From the NCBI RefSeq assembly GCF_029866045.1, contig NZ_JARXAB010000146.1, positions 1 through 42,271 on the forward strand: DNA of 42,271 nt. The letters run 5' to 3'. Positions within the stretch are counted from its first letter, which is position 1, and every line of letters starts with the position of its first letter. Source of the DNA: Ramlibacter sp. GTDB taxonomy: Bacteria; Pseudomonadota; Gammaproteobacteria; Burkholderiales; Burkholderiaceae_C. Shown here one piece after another: positions 18,283-26,873 of the stretch. The position numbers were made by a program, and so were the translations under genes. The notes beneath the pieces are model-generated. The model worked only from the letters and a program-made list of their open reading frames with translations, made no database searches and had not been told where the DNA came from.

Positions 18283-19404
18283 CTACCAGCGGAAACGCTC
18301 GTCTTTGCGCAGGTCGATCGCCTGTCCGCTGGCAATCGACTCTTGGGCTGCCAGGCCCATGACCACTGCCGCCAGGCCATCGTGCAGGTTGACCTCCACC
18401 GGGCCCTGGCCGCGCACCGCAGCCAGGAAACGCTGGTGCTGATAGAGCGTTGAGCCATTGTGGTCGCCGGCGTCCAGTGCCACCGGGTCGACCGGCACCT
18501 CGAGTTCGCGCGGGCCCTTGGGGTCGCGCGGGCTGATGATCACCTTGGGTACCGGCGGCTCGCCCAGGTGGGCGGGCCAGAAGCGGCCTGGGCCGGGCAC
18601 CAGGCACTCGACCTTGGCCTGCGGCCCAACGACTGAGATTTCTTCCTGGTAGCGGGAGCCCTCGGCAAACATGCACAGCTCCAGCAGCCCGCGCTGGCCG
18701 CTGGCGAAGTCCACGATCACAAAGGCATTGTCCAGGATGTCGGGTGTGCCCTCGGGGTAGCGCTCGTCCTGGTGGTTGTGGGCGGCCGAGCCGGAGGCAA
18801 ACACCCGCACCGGCTCGCTTTGCGTCATGTGCCGCATCAGGTCGAAGAAGTGGCAGCACTTTTCCACCAAGGTGCCGCCGGTGTAGCGGTTGAAGCGGTT
18901 CCAGTCGCCCACCTTTACCAGGAAGGGAAAGCGGTGCTCGCGGATGGACAGCAGGGTCACCGGACCCGTATGGGTCTGGCGGTGCACCTCCTCCACCAGG
19001 CGGGCCACCGGCGGCATGTATCGGTACTCCATTGCCACCCACAGCGGTGCGGCGTAGCGGCTGCCCAGAGCGGCCAGCGCGCGTACATCTTCGATGGTGG
19101 TGCAGGCGGGCTTTTCCACCAGCACCGGCAGGCTGCGCAGGGCCGCGATTTCGTGCAGCTGCTGCGCGTGCCGGAAGTTGGGGCTGGTGATGACGAGGCA
19201 GTCGACATCGCTGGCGGTAACCACCGCGGCTAGGCTGGAAACGCGTCGGGCGCCAGGTGCCAGGGCCAGGCTGCGTCCAGCCATGCCCTCATCGGGTTCG
19301 AAAATACAGGTGACTTGGGCCTCGGGAAGCAGGGCGATGTTGCGCAGGTGCTCCTGGCCCATCATCCCGCAACCGATCAGGCCGTATCGAATGGGATGGC
19401 TCAT
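18283..19404 (-). CDS. Gfo/Idh/MocA-family NAD(P)-dependent oxidoreductase
   Basis: The 373-residue protein has an N-terminal Rossmann fold (YGLIGCGMMGQEH), the conserved EKP in VLVEKPACTT with the catalytic Lys, and MEYRYMPP. The C-terminal domain carries GGTLVEKCCHFFDLMRHM, with the His and Asp that usually hold the sugar. Members oxidise or isomerise sugars and inositols, and some act as NAD-dependent glycosidases. It follows the MFS gene by 12 bases at the end of a minus-strand run whose other members are organic-acid enzymes, and it converges with the CE15-like gene. It may belong functionally with the sugar genes. Substrate not predictable. Confidence 0.9.
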   Translation of the reverse strand: MSHPIRYGLIGCGMMGQEHLRNIALLPEAQVTCIFEPDEGMAGRSLALAPGARRVSSLAAVVTASDVDCLVITSPNFRHAQQLHEIAALRSLPVLVEKPACTTIEDVRALAALGSRYAAPLWVAMEYRYMPPVARLVEEVHRQTHTGPVTLLSIREHRFPFLVKVGDWNRFNRYTGGTLVEKCCHFFDLMRHMTQSEPVRVFASGSAAHNHQDERYPEGTPDILDNAFVIVDFASGQRGLLELCMFAEGSRYQEEISVVGPQAKVECLVPGPGRFWPAHLGEPPVPKVIISPRDPKGPRELEVPVDPVALDAGDHNGSTLYQHQRFLAAVRGQGPVEVNLHDGLAAVVMGLAAQESIASGQAIDLRKDERFRW

Positions 19405-19416
19405 GGTGGCGCTTGG

Positions 19417-20685
19417 TTACTGCCGCACTGTATCTTCCTGGCCGGTCCCGCTTTCTGGCGCTGATTGCTGGTAGGTATCCCGCCTTGCCAGCACCGGAAA
19501 CATCCGGAACCAGAGCACGGCCACCACTAGGGTGCCGATGGCACCGCTGACCACCGAGGCCACCGGCCCGAACGCCGCTGCCACCGCGCCTGACTCAAAC
19601 TCACCGAGCTGGTTGCTGGCGCCGATGAAGATGGTGTTGACCGCACCCACCCGGCCCCGAATCTCGTCGGGCGTGTCCAGTTGCATGAGGGTCTGGCGAA
19701 TCACCACGCTCACCATGTCGCCAATGCCGGAAATGGTCAGGGCCACCAAGGAGAGCCAGAAGGAGGTGGACAGGCCAAAGACCAGCGTCGACAGTCCGAA
19801 TACCACCACACCGGCGAACATCCAGCGCCCTACATGCCTGTGCAGCGGATCGCGCGCCAGGAACAGGGAGCAGGCCACCGAGCCCACGGCCGGGGCCGCT
19901 CGCAGTGCCCCCAGGCCCTCCGAGCCCACGTGCAGGATGTCCTTGGCATACATGGGCAGCAAGGCGGTCGCGCCGCCCAGAAGAACCGCCATCAGGTCCA
20001 GCGAGAGCGCACCCAGCAAGATGGGACTGGCCTTCACGAAGCGCAGGCCGGCGAGCAGGGCGTCCAAGCTTATTGGCTGTGAGGGGGCAGCACTCTTCGA
20101 GGGGGTCATGCGCAGCGAGAGCGCCAGTGAGCCCGCCAGTAGCAACAGGGCAATCGCATGCACGGTGACCCCGGTCTCCATGAACAGCAGGCCGGCGATA
20201 GCCGGTCCGGCAATCACCGTCGACTGCATGGTGGCGCCATTCACGGCGGCGCCGCGCGGAAGAATGCTGGCCGGTAGAAGCGCCCCGATCAGCGAGCCCT
20301 GGGCCGGGTGCTGGAAAGCCCGGGCGACACCCAAGATCACCGAGATGACGAAGATGTCGCTGCGCCCCAGGTCTCCGCTGAGGGTGGTAGCGAGCAGGAT
20401 GGCGGCCACCAAGGCCTGCAGCGCGGTGCAGACCGCGATGATGCGGGTGCGCGGGTAGCGGTCGGCGGTGTGTCCAGCCAGCAGGGTGAGGGCCAGCACC
20501 GGCAAAAATTGCAGCAGGCCCACCAGGCCCAGGTCCCAGGCGCTGCCGGTCAGGTTGTAGATCTGCCAAGCCACCGCCACCATCAACATCTGGTTGGCCG
20601 TGGCGCCCAGGAGGCGCGACGCCAGCAGGCGCTGAAAGTCGATGTACGGGGCGAAATCGCCGCGACCGAAGATTCTTCGGAGCAT
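19417..20685 (-). CDS. MFS transporter, EntS-like exporter family
   Basis: The 422-residue inner-membrane protein has about eleven or twelve hydrophobic helices. GHTADRYPRTRII is the typical MFS loop 2-3 motif, and DTPDEIRGRVGAVNTIFIGASNQLGEFESG matches the EntS/MFS_3 branch, where exporters of siderophores and small metabolites are found. It lies 12 bases after the lyase gene and 12 before the Gfo/Idh gene, so it is cotranscribed. Whether it imports a substrate or exports a toxic intermediate cannot be told. Confidence 0.88.
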   Translation of the reverse strand: MLRRIFGRGDFAPYIDFQRLLASRLLGATANQMLMVAVAWQIYNLTGSAWDLGLVGLLQFLPVLALTLLAGHTADRYPRTRIIAVCTALQALVAAILLATTLSGDLGRSDIFVISVILGVARAFQHPAQGSLIGALLPASILPRGAAVNGATMQSTVIAGPAIAGLLFMETGVTVHAIALLLLAGSLALSLRMTPSKSAAPSQPISLDALLAGLRFVKASPILLGALSLDLMAVLLGGATALLPMYAKDILHVGSEGLGALRAAPAVGSVACSLFLARDPLHRHVGRWMFAGVVVFGLSTLVFGLSTSFWLSLVALTISGIGDMVSVVIRQTLMQLDTPDEIRGRVGAVNTIFIGASNQLGEFESGAVAAAFGPVASVVSGAIGTLVVAVLWFRMFPVLARRDTYQQSAPESGTGQEDTVRQ

Positions 20686-20697
20686 CGAGGGCGGTGC

Positions 20698-21582
20698 TCA
20701 GTCGCCCTGCGCGTATTGCTTTTCCATGGCGTCGAAGCGCGGCTTGTCGACCAGCCGCTGGCGCTCCATGAAGGGGATCACCAGGCTGGGGTCTTCCCGC
20801 AAGATTCCCTTGGCCTGCAGTTCACCCAGTGCGCGCTGCATGCCCAGCACCGCGCCTTGCAGTGCGGTGTTGGCGTAGAGCACCAGGCCGAATCCCAACT
20901 CGGCCAGTTCAGACTGCGGCAGCTGCGGGGTTTTGCCGCCAATCACGATGTTCATCACCTGCGGCAGCGGCAGCAGCGCCGGGAGCTTGCGCACCTCATC
21001 GACCGACTCGGTGGCTTCGACGAAGAGCAGGTCTGCGCCGGCCTCGGCCATGCGCGCCGCGCGTTCAACGGCGGCGTCGAAGCCGTGCACGCTGCGTGCA
21101 TCGGTGCGCGCGACGATGAGGAAATTGGGGTCGGTGCGCGCATCGAGCGCGGCCTTGATCTTGCCGATCATCTCGCCCAGTGGCGCCACGTCCTTGCCGT
21201 TGAAGTGACCGCAGCGCTTGGGGAAGACCTGGTCTTCCAGCTGGATCGCGTCGGCGCCGGCGCGCTCGAGGGTGCGCACCGTGTGCGAGACGTTGACCGC
21301 GTTGCCAAAGCCCGTATCACCGTCCACCAGCATCGGAAGGTCTACCGTGCCCCGGATCTGCGAGGTGGCTTGCGCCACATCCTGCAGGCCGATGAAGGCC
21401 AGGTCTGGCATACCCAATTGCATATTGGTCAGGCCCGCGCCTGAGAGGTAGACCGTCTCGAAGCCCATGTCGGCAATCACGCGGGCCGACAGGGCGTTGA
21501 AGGCGCCGGGCATCAGCAGGCCCTGACGGGCTTCGACGAGTTGGCGCAGGCGGGCACGGCGGGCGGCGGTGGTGTTGGTCAT
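20698..21582 (-). CDS. Isocitrate lyase/PEP mutase superfamily carbon-carbon lyase
   Basis: The 294-residue protein resembles 2-methylisocitrate/dimethylmalate lyase-type enzymes. LMPGAFNALSARVIADMGFETVYLSG opens the barrel, DGDTGFGN carries Mg-binding Asp residues, and QLEDQVFPKRCGH contains C124 in the K(K/R)CGH motif. That motif marks lyases; PEP mutases and phosphonate hydrolases lack it. The reaction would split a 2-hydroxy di- or tricarboxylate into a keto acid and succinate or a similar acid. It lies between the TcuA-like dehydrogenase and the MFS gene in one minus-strand run. Together with PrpD-type hydratases it suggests dehydrogenation, hydration, then cleavage of a tricarboxylate. 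Confidence 0.88.
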   Translation of the reverse strand: MTNTTAARRARLRQLVEARQGLLMPGAFNALSARVIADMGFETVYLSGAGLTNMQLGMPDLAFIGLQDVAQATSQIRGTVDLPMLVDGDTGFGNAVNVSHTVRTLERAGADAIQLEDQVFPKRCGHFNGKDVAPLGEMIGKIKAALDARTDPNFLIVARTDARSVHGFDAAVERAARMAEAGADLLFVEATESVDEVRKLPALLPLPQVMNIVIGGKTPQLPQSELAELGFGLVLYANTALQGAVLGMQRALGELQAKGILREDPSLVIPFMERQRLVDKPRFDAMEKQYAQGD

Positions 21583-21637
21583 GGCAGATTTCTGGGAGGG
21601 GTCTTCAGGGGTGCAGGGCCTTGAGAAGTCCCTGCGC

Positions 21638-23128
21638 TCAGCTCATTGCGGCACGGCCTGCATTGTCTCCTGCGAGGCGGCCGAACACCGCGCCCGAAAC
21701 CAGGCCGGTGCCGCTGGGGTAGCTGAAGTAGAACAAGCCGCCCACCATCTCGCCGGCGCAGTACAGGCCCTCGATGTTCTGGCCGGTCACGTCGCGCACC
21801 TGGCCGCTGGCCGGGTTGATGCTGAGGCCCCCGAAGGTGAAGGTGATGCCGCAGGTGGTGGCGTAGGCGTCGTAGGGCGGGGTGTCCAGGACCTGTGCCC
21901 AGTTGCTCTTGGGCGGGCTGATGCCTTCGGTGGCCTTGCCGTCTTTGATGGTGTGGTTGAACTCCACGTCCTTCTTCACCGCCGCGTTGTAGGCGTACAC
22001 GGTGTCCAGGAAGGCCTTGGCGTCCACGCCTTCGAGCTTTTCAGCCAGTTCTTCCAGCGTGTTCGCACTGACCTTGGTCATCATCTTGATGCGGTACTCT
22101 GACCGTAGCAGCTTGCTCACCTTGCTGTCGAACACCTGCCAGGCGAACTGGCCGGTTTGCTTGAGCACTTCGCCGCCGTACTTGGCGTAGGTGAAGGAGT
22201 GGAAGTCCCACCCTTCGTCAACAAAGCGCTTGCCCTCGGCGTTGATCAACAGGCCGAAGATGTAGGAGTGCTTCTGGAACTGGTCGCCCACGCTCAGGTC
22301 GCCATAGGGCGGGGCGTTGAGGTCCCAGCCGGTGGCATGAGCCCCCGACCAGTTGCCGTGGCTGCCAGCGCCAATGTCCATCGCCATCTTCAGGCCGTCA
22401 CCCTGGTTGAAGCGGGTGCCGCGCACCTTGGCCAGCTCCCAGCCCGGGCCCAGGTAGCGGGTACGCATCTCGGGGTTGGCCTCAAAGCCGCCGCAGGCCA
22501 GCACCACCGACTTGGCGTGAAAGTTGACCACCTGGCCGCCGTGGCTGGCGCGCACACCGGTGACCCGGTCGCCGTCGAGCAGCAGGCCCTTCGCACGGGT
22601 GCTGTAGTGAATGTCAATGCCGGCCTTGCCCGCCGCCTTGTCCAGAAATTCGACCAGGCCATAGCCACCGCCCGACACCTCCACGGGCATGCGACCGAAG
22701 AACTTGCGCCTGCCATTGACGACAGCCGACTGCCGGCCGTAGTTGGCGACGAACTTCACGCCCTTGCTGCGCAGCCAGGTCATCACGTCAAGGCTTTGGG
22801 TGACCAGAACCTCGGACAGTTCCGGGTCGGTCCGCAGCTGGGTGAGACGAAACAGGTCGTCAAAGAATTCTTCGGTGGTGTTGGTGCCCCAGTCGGCGTC
22901 GGCCTCTTCCTGCTCGGTGATGTCGATCACCTGGCGCAGTTCTTCGACACTGTGAAAGGCAAAGCGCATCACGCCACCGGCAAAGCGGCTGTTGCCGCCG
23001 CTTTCCTCGGGGTGGGCCGCTTCGAGCACGCCGACACGCGCGCCCTTGTCGTGCGCTGCGAGCGCCGCGCACAGGGCAGCGTTGCCCTTACCGACCACGA
23101 TCACGTCGTAGTGAATGTCTTTTTCCAT
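21638..23128 (-). CDS. FAD-dependent tricarballylate dehydrogenase-like protein (TcuA family)
   Basis: The 496-residue flavoprotein starts with YDVIVVGKGNAALCAALAA, the dinucleotide-binding motif, followed by ESGGNSRFAGG, matching TcuA and fumarate-reductase-like flavoproteins. Near the C-terminus are TFGGLSINPASGQV and LYCAGEMVGGLFYFSYPSG, typical FAD-contact segments. TcuA oxidises tricarballylate to cis-aconitate. A TcuB electron-transfer partner and TcuC transporter are not in the window, so the natural acid may differ. It follows the first PrpD gene by 34 bases and precedes the lyase gene. No signal peptide; cytoplasmic or membrane-associated. Confidence 0.87.
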   Translation of the reverse strand: MEKDIHYDVIVVGKGNAALCAALAAHDKGARVGVLEAAHPEESGGNSRFAGGVMRFAFHSVEELRQVIDITEQEEADADWGTNTTEEFFDDLFRLTQLRTDPELSEVLVTQSLDVMTWLRSKGVKFVANYGRQSAVVNGRRKFFGRMPVEVSGGGYGLVEFLDKAAGKAGIDIHYSTRAKGLLLDGDRVTGVRASHGGQVVNFHAKSVVLACGGFEANPEMRTRYLGPGWELAKVRGTRFNQGDGLKMAMDIGAGSHGNWSGAHATGWDLNAPPYGDLSVGDQFQKHSYIFGLLINAEGKRFVDEGWDFHSFTYAKYGGEVLKQTGQFAWQVFDSKVSKLLRSEYRIKMMTKVSANTLEELAEKLEGVDAKAFLDTVYAYNAAVKKDVEFNHTIKDGKATEGISPPKSNWAQVLDTPPYDAYATTCGITFTFGGLSINPASGQVRDVTGQNIEGLYCAGEMVGGLFYFSYPSGTGLVSGAVFGRLAGDNAGRAAMS

Positions 23129-23162
23129 GGTGTTACTTCCTACTTGCCTTGAACGATTGAAA

Positions 23163-24578
23163 TCAGGGTTGACGCAGCTGGGCCAGGTGCTGGCCGAGCG
23201 CGCTCAGATTGGCGGCTTGCTCGAGGTGGGCCACCTCGGCGGCGACGCCCTTGACGCCCGCGTCGGTCAGCACCGACGCCGCGCACAGGGCAAACTTTTC
23301 TTCCAGCAGGTCTTGCGGCAGGGGGTGGTCTGAGGTGCGGCCCAAGGGCTGATGCACCCGTGCCTCGTGCACCGTGCCGTCGGCCAGCGTCACGCGGGCA
23401 ATACCGCCAAAGTGGTTGTCAGCCGGGAACTGGTCTTCGCCATAACCGGCTACTTCAACGCGCGGCATGAGGGCTTGCACGCGCGGGTCTTCATACGCCT
23501 GGCCTTCGAAGTGCTCAAGCGACACGCAGCCGTCAACCAAGCCGCGTGCCAGCACGTACTGCAGGCTGAACTTGGCGTCGAGTGCGCTCTTGGGTTGCGG
23601 CCGGTTGGTGTGCTTGAGGCGGCGCGGATGCACCCAGGCCTGCACGCGGGCCACCTGCGCGGGGTTGTAATGGTGCTCGCGCACGAGCGCCAGCAAGCAG
23701 TCGATGGCCGGGTGGGTGCTGCCGCAGCAGGGGTACTGCTTGATGGCAATGCCGGGGCGCACGATGTCCAGGGGCGCGGCCCAGGCGTCTAGGGCGCGGG
23801 CGGTGTCATAGGTGCCGGGGCCGTTGAACACGTCCAGGAAGCCCTGCTCGTGCTCAAACACGCTGGCGGCGTTGGCAGTGAAGCCTTGCTGCGCGAGCCG
23901 CGCGGCAAACAGGCCGTTGCGCGCGCAGTGACCCACGTGCAACGGCTTGGTCATGGTGCCGAAATTGGCCTTGATGCCGCTGGCAAAAGACGCTGCCAAA
24001 GCCAGAGCCACGGCGGTGCGCTCGCTGTCCAGCCCCATCAGGCGGGCACAGGCCGCGGCTGCGCCGAAGGTCCCCAAAGTGGAGGTTGGGTGCCACCCTT
24101 TTTGGTAGTGGTGAAAGTTGACCGCCAAGCCGATCTTGGTCTCGACCTCGAAGCCGACGATATAGGCCAGCAAAAAGTCGCGGCCGCTGGTGGGGGCCTG
24201 GCCCTGCGCATCGCGCTCGTCGGCCAGCGCCATCAGCGCGGGCAGCACCGGTACCGAAGGGTGACCGCCCAGGGTGTTGTTGCAGTCGTCGAAGTCCAGT
24301 GCATGCGCCGCCGTGCCGTTGATCAGGGCCGCGTCGAGCGGGCCCACGCGCTGCGCGCTCCCGAGCACCAGCGCCGGGCCGCCCACCAAATCCAGACCGC
24401 GGGCGGCCAGGCGGGGCGCGTCTTCGCGGCTGCCCGCCAGTGTCACGCCCAGGGTGTCGATCAAGCCGACCTTGGCCCAGTGCACCGCCTCAGGAGGCAA
24501 GTCGTCCCATTGCAAATGAGCGCTGCGTTCGGCCAGGGCACGTGCGAAGCCGGTCTCTGTGGGCATGTCGTGTTGCAT
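23163..24578 (-). CDS. MmgE/PrpD family protein (first copy)
   Basis: About 471 residues, with MmgE/PrpD signatures such as LIDTLGVTLAG, ALINGTAAHALDFDDCN, GGHPSVPVLPAL, GWHPTSTLGTFGAAAA and IKQYPCCGSTHPAID. The family includes 2-methylcitrate dehydratase and cis-aconitate decarboxylase. This copy differs clearly from the two others nearby, so they are not recent duplicates. I chose ATG 24578 (MQHDMPTE); ATG 24566 is an alternative and upstream starts would cross the shared promoter. It is first in the minus-strand run with the TcuA-like and lyase genes. A dehydratase/hydratase role on the TcuA product is likely; decarboxylation is possible. Confidence 0.88.
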   Translation of the reverse strand: MQHDMPTETGFARALAERSAHLQWDDLPPEAVHWAKVGLIDTLGVTLAGSREDAPRLAARGLDLVGGPALVLGSAQRVGPLDAALINGTAAHALDFDDCNNTLGGHPSVPVLPALMALADERDAQGQAPTSGRDFLLAYIVGFEVETKIGLAVNFHHYQKGWHPTSTLGTFGAAAACARLMGLDSERTAVALALAASFASGIKANFGTMTKPLHVGHCARNGLFAARLAQQGFTANAASVFEHEQGFLDVFNGPGTYDTARALDAWAAPLDIVRPGIAIKQYPCCGSTHPAIDCLLALVREHHYNPAQVARVQAWVHPRRLKHTNRPQPKSALDAKFSLQYVLARGLVDGCVSLEHFEGQAYEDPRVQALMPRVEVAGYGEDQFPADNHFGGIARVTLADGTVHEARVHQPLGRTSDHPLPQDLLEEKFALCAASVLTDAGVKGVAAEVAHLEQAANLSALGQHLAQLRQP

Positions 24579-24602
24579 GGGAAGAAGTGAAAAATCCATT
24601 AG

Positions 24603-24618
24603 GTATGCCACGGTATAC
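24603..24618. promoter_or_regulatory. Probable GntR operator overlapping a -10 box
   Basis: A 16-bp near-palindrome, GTATGCCACGGTATAC, lies in the 102-base gap between two divergent MmgE/PrpD genes. An almost identical site precedes the Bug gene at 28232-28247, with four differences from this one. TATACT (24614-24619) is a good plus-strand -10 element, so binding would block transcription. A GntR/FCD gene lies 2 kb away, and such regulators bind short TATACC-type palindromes. Assignment to this regulator is inferred. Confidence 0.65.
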
Positions 24619-24680
24619 TATCAGCATTCCATTCCCGGCTATCCACGGCCGCCCACCGCTTTTTCACCAGCGACACCCCT

Positions 24681-26111
24681 ATGGCGCAATCGACCTCCCA
24701 CGCAGGCGCGGACATTCACCACAACCCCTACACCGGCGGCATTGCCCGCTTTGTCTCGGGTTTGCAGTACGAGGCAGTGCCCGAAGCGGTGCGCACGCGC
24801 ATCAAGCTTCTGATTCTTGATTCGCTGGGCTGCGCGCTTTACGGAGCAGACCTGCCCTGGACCCGCATCCTCCAGCAAACGCTCTCGGGCCTGGAGGGCG
24901 GCGGCATGGGCGACGGCGGCTCGAGCATCTGGGGCACGCCGCTGCGCCTTTCTGCGCCGCATGCGGCCCTGATCAACGGCACCCAGGTTCAGGGCTTTGA
25001 GCTCGACGACGTGCACCGCCAGGGTGTGATGCACGTGGGCGCGGTGGTGCTGCCGGCGCTGCTGTCGGTGGCCGAAATGCGCCCCGGTATGAACGGGCGC
25101 GAGTTCCTCGCTTCTGCGGTGGCGGGCTATGAGATCGGGCCGCGTGTGGGCATCTGCATGGGCCAGGAACACATTGCCCAAGGCTGGCACTCGGGCGCAA
25201 CGCTGGGTGTGTTCTCGGCGGCGGCGGGCGCAGCGCGTGGCCTCAAGCTCGATGCCGAACGCACGGTGCATGCCCTGGGCATTGCCGGCACACAGTCTAG
25301 CGGGCTGATGGCCGCCCAGTACGGCGCCATGGTCAAACGCATGCACGCGGGCCGCGCCTCGCAAAGCGGCCTGTATGGCGCGCTGCTGGCCGACCAGGGC
25401 TTTACCGGCATCGTCAACGTGCTCGAAAGCGAGTACGGTGGCTTTTGCACCACCCTTTCGCGCTCGCAGGACCGGTTCAACCTGGCCGAACTCACCGCCG
25501 GTCTCGGCGAGGTCTGGCAGACCATGGGCATTGCGCTCAAGTTCTACTCCTGCGTCGGCAGCAACCACACCACGCTCGACGCGATCCGGCTGATGCAGGA
25601 AGAGCGGCCCTTCGGTGCCAACGATGTGAAGCGCATCGTGGTGCACGGCTCGCAGGTCACCATGGACCATGTGGGTTGGAAGTACGTGCCCCAGGGCTTG
25701 ACCTCGGCGCAGCTGAACCTGCCCTATTGCGTGGCCACCTGGCTGCTCGATGGTGACTGCTTCGTCGACCAGTTCACAGAAGACAAGGTGGCCGACCCCG
25801 AGCGCATGCGCATTGCCGACAAGGTGGAGGTTGAGCACGACGCCGAGATCACCGCCTTGGGCTCCAAGTCCCGCCACAAGGTGCGGGTGGTGTGCGAATT
25901 GAATGACGGCACCCGCATGGAGCGCACGGTGGAGGCGGGGCGAGGTAACGAGAAGAACTTTGCGTCGCAGGCGGATGTGGTCGAGAAGTTCGAGAAGCTA
26001 GCGGTCAAGTCCTTGCCGCTCGAGCGGGTGACCCGCATCCGTGACTGGGTGCTGGCCATGGAGAACCAGACCGATGCTGCCGATCTTGCCCGCCTGCTCT
26101 CCGGCCGTTGA
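24681..26111 (+). CDS. MmgE/PrpD family protein (second copy)
   Basis: The 476-residue protein has the family pattern LLILDSLGCALYGADL, ALINGTQVQGFELDDVHRQ, HVGAVVLPALL, GWHSGATLGVFSAAAGAARG and KFYSCVGSNHTTLDAIR. The GFELDD segment replaces the AHALDFDD of the first copy, so the two probably act on different acids or isomers. It is divergent from the first copy across the putative GntR operator and converges with the GntR gene. Probable hydratase, dehydratase or epimerase-like activity on a tri- or dicarboxylate; the reaction is not determined. Confidence 0.87.
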   Translation: MAQSTSHAGADIHHNPYTGGIARFVSGLQYEAVPEAVRTRIKLLILDSLGCALYGADLPWTRILQQTLSGLEGGGMGDGGSSIWGTPLRLSAPHAALINGTQVQGFELDDVHRQGVMHVGAVVLPALLSVAEMRPGMNGREFLASAVAGYEIGPRVGICMGQEHIAQGWHSGATLGVFSAAAGAARGLKLDAERTVHALGIAGTQSSGLMAAQYGAMVKRMHAGRASQSGLYGALLADQGFTGIVNVLESEYGGFCTTLSRSQDRFNLAELTAGLGEVWQTMGIALKFYSCVGSNHTTLDAIRLMQEERPFGANDVKRIVVHGSQVTMDHVGWKYVPQGLTSAQLNLPYCVATWLLDGDCFVDQFTEDKVADPERMRIADKVEVEHDAEITALGSKSRHKVRVVCELNDGTRMERTVEAGRGNEKNFASQADVVEKFEKLAVKSLPLERVTRIRDWVLAMENQTDAADLARLLSGR

Positions 26112-26151
26112 TGTCGGAGAGGCCGGACGCGGCGCGTCCGACGCCAGCCGC

Positions 26152-26817
26152 TTAGCCCGCTGGCGTCGCCCGCTGCACCGCCAGCCGCGCATCCAGCGCG
26201 CCGCGAATGTGGCGCAGGGCGGCTTCGCGCGCGCCAGCTTCGTCTCGGCGGGCGATGGCTTCCACCAGGTCGCGGTGGTCTTGCAGCACCTTCTCGCGGC
26301 GCTCCGGCTTGACCAAGGTGGAGACGCGGCGGTGAGCAGAGAGCGTGTCGGAGAGCGACTGCAAAAACTTCACCAGGTAGCGGTTGCGCGCGGCCTCGGC
26401 GATCAAGCGATGGAATTCGAGGTTGTGCTCGAACATGCGCGTGGGCGAGTCGGCCAGCGCCGCTTCGCGCTCGAGCATGTGCTTGAGTGTGCTGATCTCG
26501 GCGTCGGTGGCAAAGCGTGCCGCCATGCCGGCCACCATGCTTTCAAGCAGCTCGCGCGCCGCATACAGCTCGTGAATCGCGGCCTCGTCGAAGTCGGCGA
26601 CCACCAGTCCGCGCTTGGGGTGGGAGGTGAGCAGGCCTTCGCCCTCAAGGCGGCGCAATCCTTCACGCGCAGGCGTGCGGCTGATCTCCAGCCAGTCGGC
26701 AACCATGTACTCGGACACGCGGTCGCCCGGCTTCATCTTGTTGCTGGTGATCGCGTCGCGGATCGCCTGGTAGGCGGCATCCCCCAGCGAGACGTTCGGT
26801 TTGCGTGGCTTGGTCAC
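26152..26817 (-). CDS. GntR-family regulator, FCD subfamily
   Basis: A 221-residue regulator. The N-terminal winged helix (about residues 10-75) reads through AAYQAIRDAITSNKMKPGDRVSEYMVADWLEISRTPAREGLRRLEGEGLL in the standard GntR order. The C-terminal FCD domain carries the expected His-rich metal/effector site in NLEFHRLI, DHRDLVEAI and LRHIRGAL. GTG 26817 is the natural start; a longer open frame upstream overlaps the divergent PrpD gene and lacks conservation. It sits between the second and third PrpD genes. FCD regulators usually respond to carboxylates and repress without ligand, consistent with the palindromes over -10 boxes at 24603 and 28232. Confidence 0.92.
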   Translation of the reverse strand: MTKPRKPNVSLGDAAYQAIRDAITSNKMKPGDRVSEYMVADWLEISRTPAREGLRRLEGEGLLTSHPKRGLVVADFDEAAIHELYAARELLESMVAGMAARFATDAEISTLKHMLEREAALADSPTRMFEHNLEFHRLIAEAARNRYLVKFLQSLSDTLSAHRRVSTLVKPERREKVLQDHRDLVEAIARRDEAGAREAALRHIRGALDARLAVQRATPAG

Positions 26818-26873
26818 GGGCGCGATTGTGGCACGCCCCCCGGCCGATTCACCAGGATCAGGAGAGATCACCC

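Noticed and set aside
20308-21444. 378-codon plus-strand open frame opposite the MFS and lyase genes
   Set aside because: It crosses two real genes on the other strand and has a His/Gln/Arg-rich composition typical of antisense reading in GC-rich DNA.
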